From Methyloradius palustris (lineage in GTDB: Bacteria; Pseudomonadota; Gammaproteobacteria; Burkholderiales; Methylophilaceae), in NCBI RefSeq assembly GCF_019703875.1, contig NZ_AP024110.1, forward strand, positions 2,736,414 to 2,800,413: DNA of 64,000 bases, in the 5' to 3' direction. This document shows, piece by piece, positions 63,200 to 64,000 of the stretch (the first letter of the stretch is position 1; every line of letters starts with the position of its first letter). The position numbers and the translations under genes are program-made. Under the pieces are notes generated by a model that had not been told where the DNA came from, made no database searches, and worked only from the letters and a program-made list of their open reading frames with translations.

Positions 63200-63601
63200 T
63201 CAGTGGCTAACCGAAGACTCGGTTATTTGTTCTTTAATTTGATAATTTAAACGTCGACTTAAGCTAGCAAATAACTCGTTGAGCTCCAGCACAAGAATTT
63301 TGTAATCACTCGTACTGAACCTACGCTGTGCACGTATGACCAAATCAAGGTTTGGTAGTTGGTGCTGATTCAACCTGAAAAACTCTTTTATTACGCGTTT
63401 CATATAATTTCTGTCCACTGACAATCGTGCTATTTTCTTGCCCACTATCAACCCTAATCGCGCATCTAATTGCTGATTATATTGATAATGTATGGCGAGA
63501 TAATGACCAGAAATGCGCTTGCGGAAATTAAAAACGGATGAAAAATCATCCGTTTTAATTAGTCTGCGTTGACGCGGAAAAGTAAATTTTAACGCTTGCA
63601 A
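63200..63601 (-). CDS. rnpA: Ribonuclease P protein component
   Basis: The 133-residue basic protein has the RNP-binding motif region LSVDRNYMKRVIKEFFR and the N-terminal FTFPRQRRLIKTDDF segment. It is the protein subunit that assists the RNase P RNA in tRNA 5' maturation. The start is a TTG at 63601; no ATG is available in a better position and the Shine-Dalgarno is poor, so the start is uncertain by a few codons. Confidence 0.92.
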   Translation of the reverse strand: MQALKFTFPRQRRLIKTDDFSSVFNFRKRISGHYLAIHYQYNQQLDARLGLIVGKKIARLSVDRNYMKRVIKEFFRLNQHQLPNLDLVIRAQRRFSTSDYKILVLELNELFASLSRRLNYQIKEQITESSVSH

Positions 63602-63665
63602 CGGCTTGAGTCTTAATATTTATTGATAACTAATTTTAGGTTCTATCAATAAACAATCAAAAATT

Positions 63666-63800
63666 CTATACCGCTAAACGAGCACGGCCCTTGGCGCGAC
63701 GTGCTGCAATCACTGCACGGCCACCACGTGTTTTCATGCGAACAAGGAAACCATGGGTGCGAGCACGGCGAACTTTTGATGGTTGGTAAGTACGTTTCAT
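63666..63800 (-). CDS. rpmH: 50S ribosomal protein L34
   Basis: The 44-residue protein runs from the ATG at 63800 to TAG at 63666, beginning [20 protein letters not shown] and ending in ARLAV. Length and basic composition are those of L34. A GGAG Shine-Dalgarno lies seven bases upstream. It is too short for standard ORF cut-offs but unmistakable. It is first of the rpmH-rnpA-yidD-yidC-mnmE cluster. Confidence 0.98.
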   Translation of the reverse strand: MKRTYQPSKVRRARTHGFLVRMKTRGGRAVIAARRAKGRARLAV

Positions 63801-63847
63801 AATAAATCTCCAATAACTGCTTAGCTATATCTTGAGCAAAGACCATT

Positions 63848-63877
63848 ATTTAACATGATTTATGCATGTTTTGTCAA
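63848..63877 (-). promoter_or_regulatory. Candidate promoter of rpmH-rnpA
   Basis: On the minus strand TTGACA (63877-63872), an 18 bp spacer and TTAAAT (63853-63848, 4/6) would start a transcript about 40 nt before rpmH. Confidence 0.5.
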
Positions 63878-63931
63878 CCTTTATTTCAATTGCTAAACAG
63901 GGCCACTAGGCTTTTAATAGGCGCATCAGGC

Positions 63932-63940
63932 TGTGGATAA
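63932..63940 (-). promoter_or_regulatory. DnaA box at the rpmH-dnaA intergenic edge
   Basis: TGTGGATAA is the exact complement of the consensus DnaA box TTATCCACA. It lies 130 bp upstream of rpmH, in the AT-rich region where oriC and a divergent dnaA are normally found. The window ends 60 bp later, so a full origin cannot be confirmed. Confidence 0.65.
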
Positions 63941-64000
63941 GTTGACGTAAACAGGCTAGAATGGTTCTCATTATGTTGAGTAAACAAAACCAGATATCAA

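Overview
This window reads as a piece of a betaproteobacterial methylotroph chromosome, most likely Methylophilaceae (Methylotenera-like). That is an inference from protein character, the moderate GC content and gene order, not from a database search. The right half is the classic replication-origin neighbourhood: rpmH-rnpA-yidD-yidC-mnmE, mnmG-rsmG-parA-parB and atpIBEFHAGDC all lie on the minus strand. A DnaA box sits at the right edge, where dnaA should lie just beyond the window. A lanthanide-type PQQ methanol dehydrogenase (XoxF-like) supports a methylotrophic lifestyle.

Layout. 1-9.5 kb: a compact minus-strand unit led by an ArsR-type repressor with a visible operator. It runs through an Aas-like acyltransferase/acyl-ligase, a Tat-exported amidohydrolase and the DUF2339/DUF3999 membrane-protein pair to the lysophospholipid flippase LplT and a truncated exported protein. 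9.6-16.2 kb: plus-strand 2OG-Fe dioxygenase, GGDEF cyclase, Kef-type antiporter and MFS exporter, facing a minus-strand transglutaminase-like protein. 16.2-16.6 kb: an overlooked 24-codon gene for a cationic hydrophobic microprotein, with a strong Shine-Dalgarno and its own terminator.

16.6-35.8 kb is the highlight: a six-gene minus-strand type I secretion locus. In transcription order it encodes a TolC-like outer-membrane protein, a MotB/TolR-like stator protein, an HlyD adaptor, a MotA/TolQ-like proton-channel protein, a 3956-residue protein built almost entirely of RTX calcium-binding repeats, and the ABC exporter. This is the gene content of Salmonella SPI-4 (siiA-F) with a different order and an RTX cargo in place of an Ig-domain adhesin. 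The proton channel probably energises or gates export or surface retention of the giant protein. The RTX gene contains ~1.02 kb repeats that alternate in two types to give a ~2.03 kb higher-order period.

36-46.5 kb: dienelactone hydrolase, XoxF-like dehydrogenase, a cNMP-domain/thioredoxin-reductase-like fusion without its redox cysteines, a TetR-controlled hydrolase/SDR pair with two operator palindromes, HU, MsrB, a membrane protein plus phage-type GH19 lysozyme pair, and a methyltransferase. 46.6-58.2 kb: the ATP synthase operon with its own promoter and terminator, preceded by mnmG-rsmG-parAB. 58.4-59.8 kb: an SHP-like cytochrome c and a cytochrome b561 with an unusual C-terminal extension, whose coding sequence carries a near-perfect parS centromere site. 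No rRNA, tRNA, CRISPR array or intact insertion sequence was seen.
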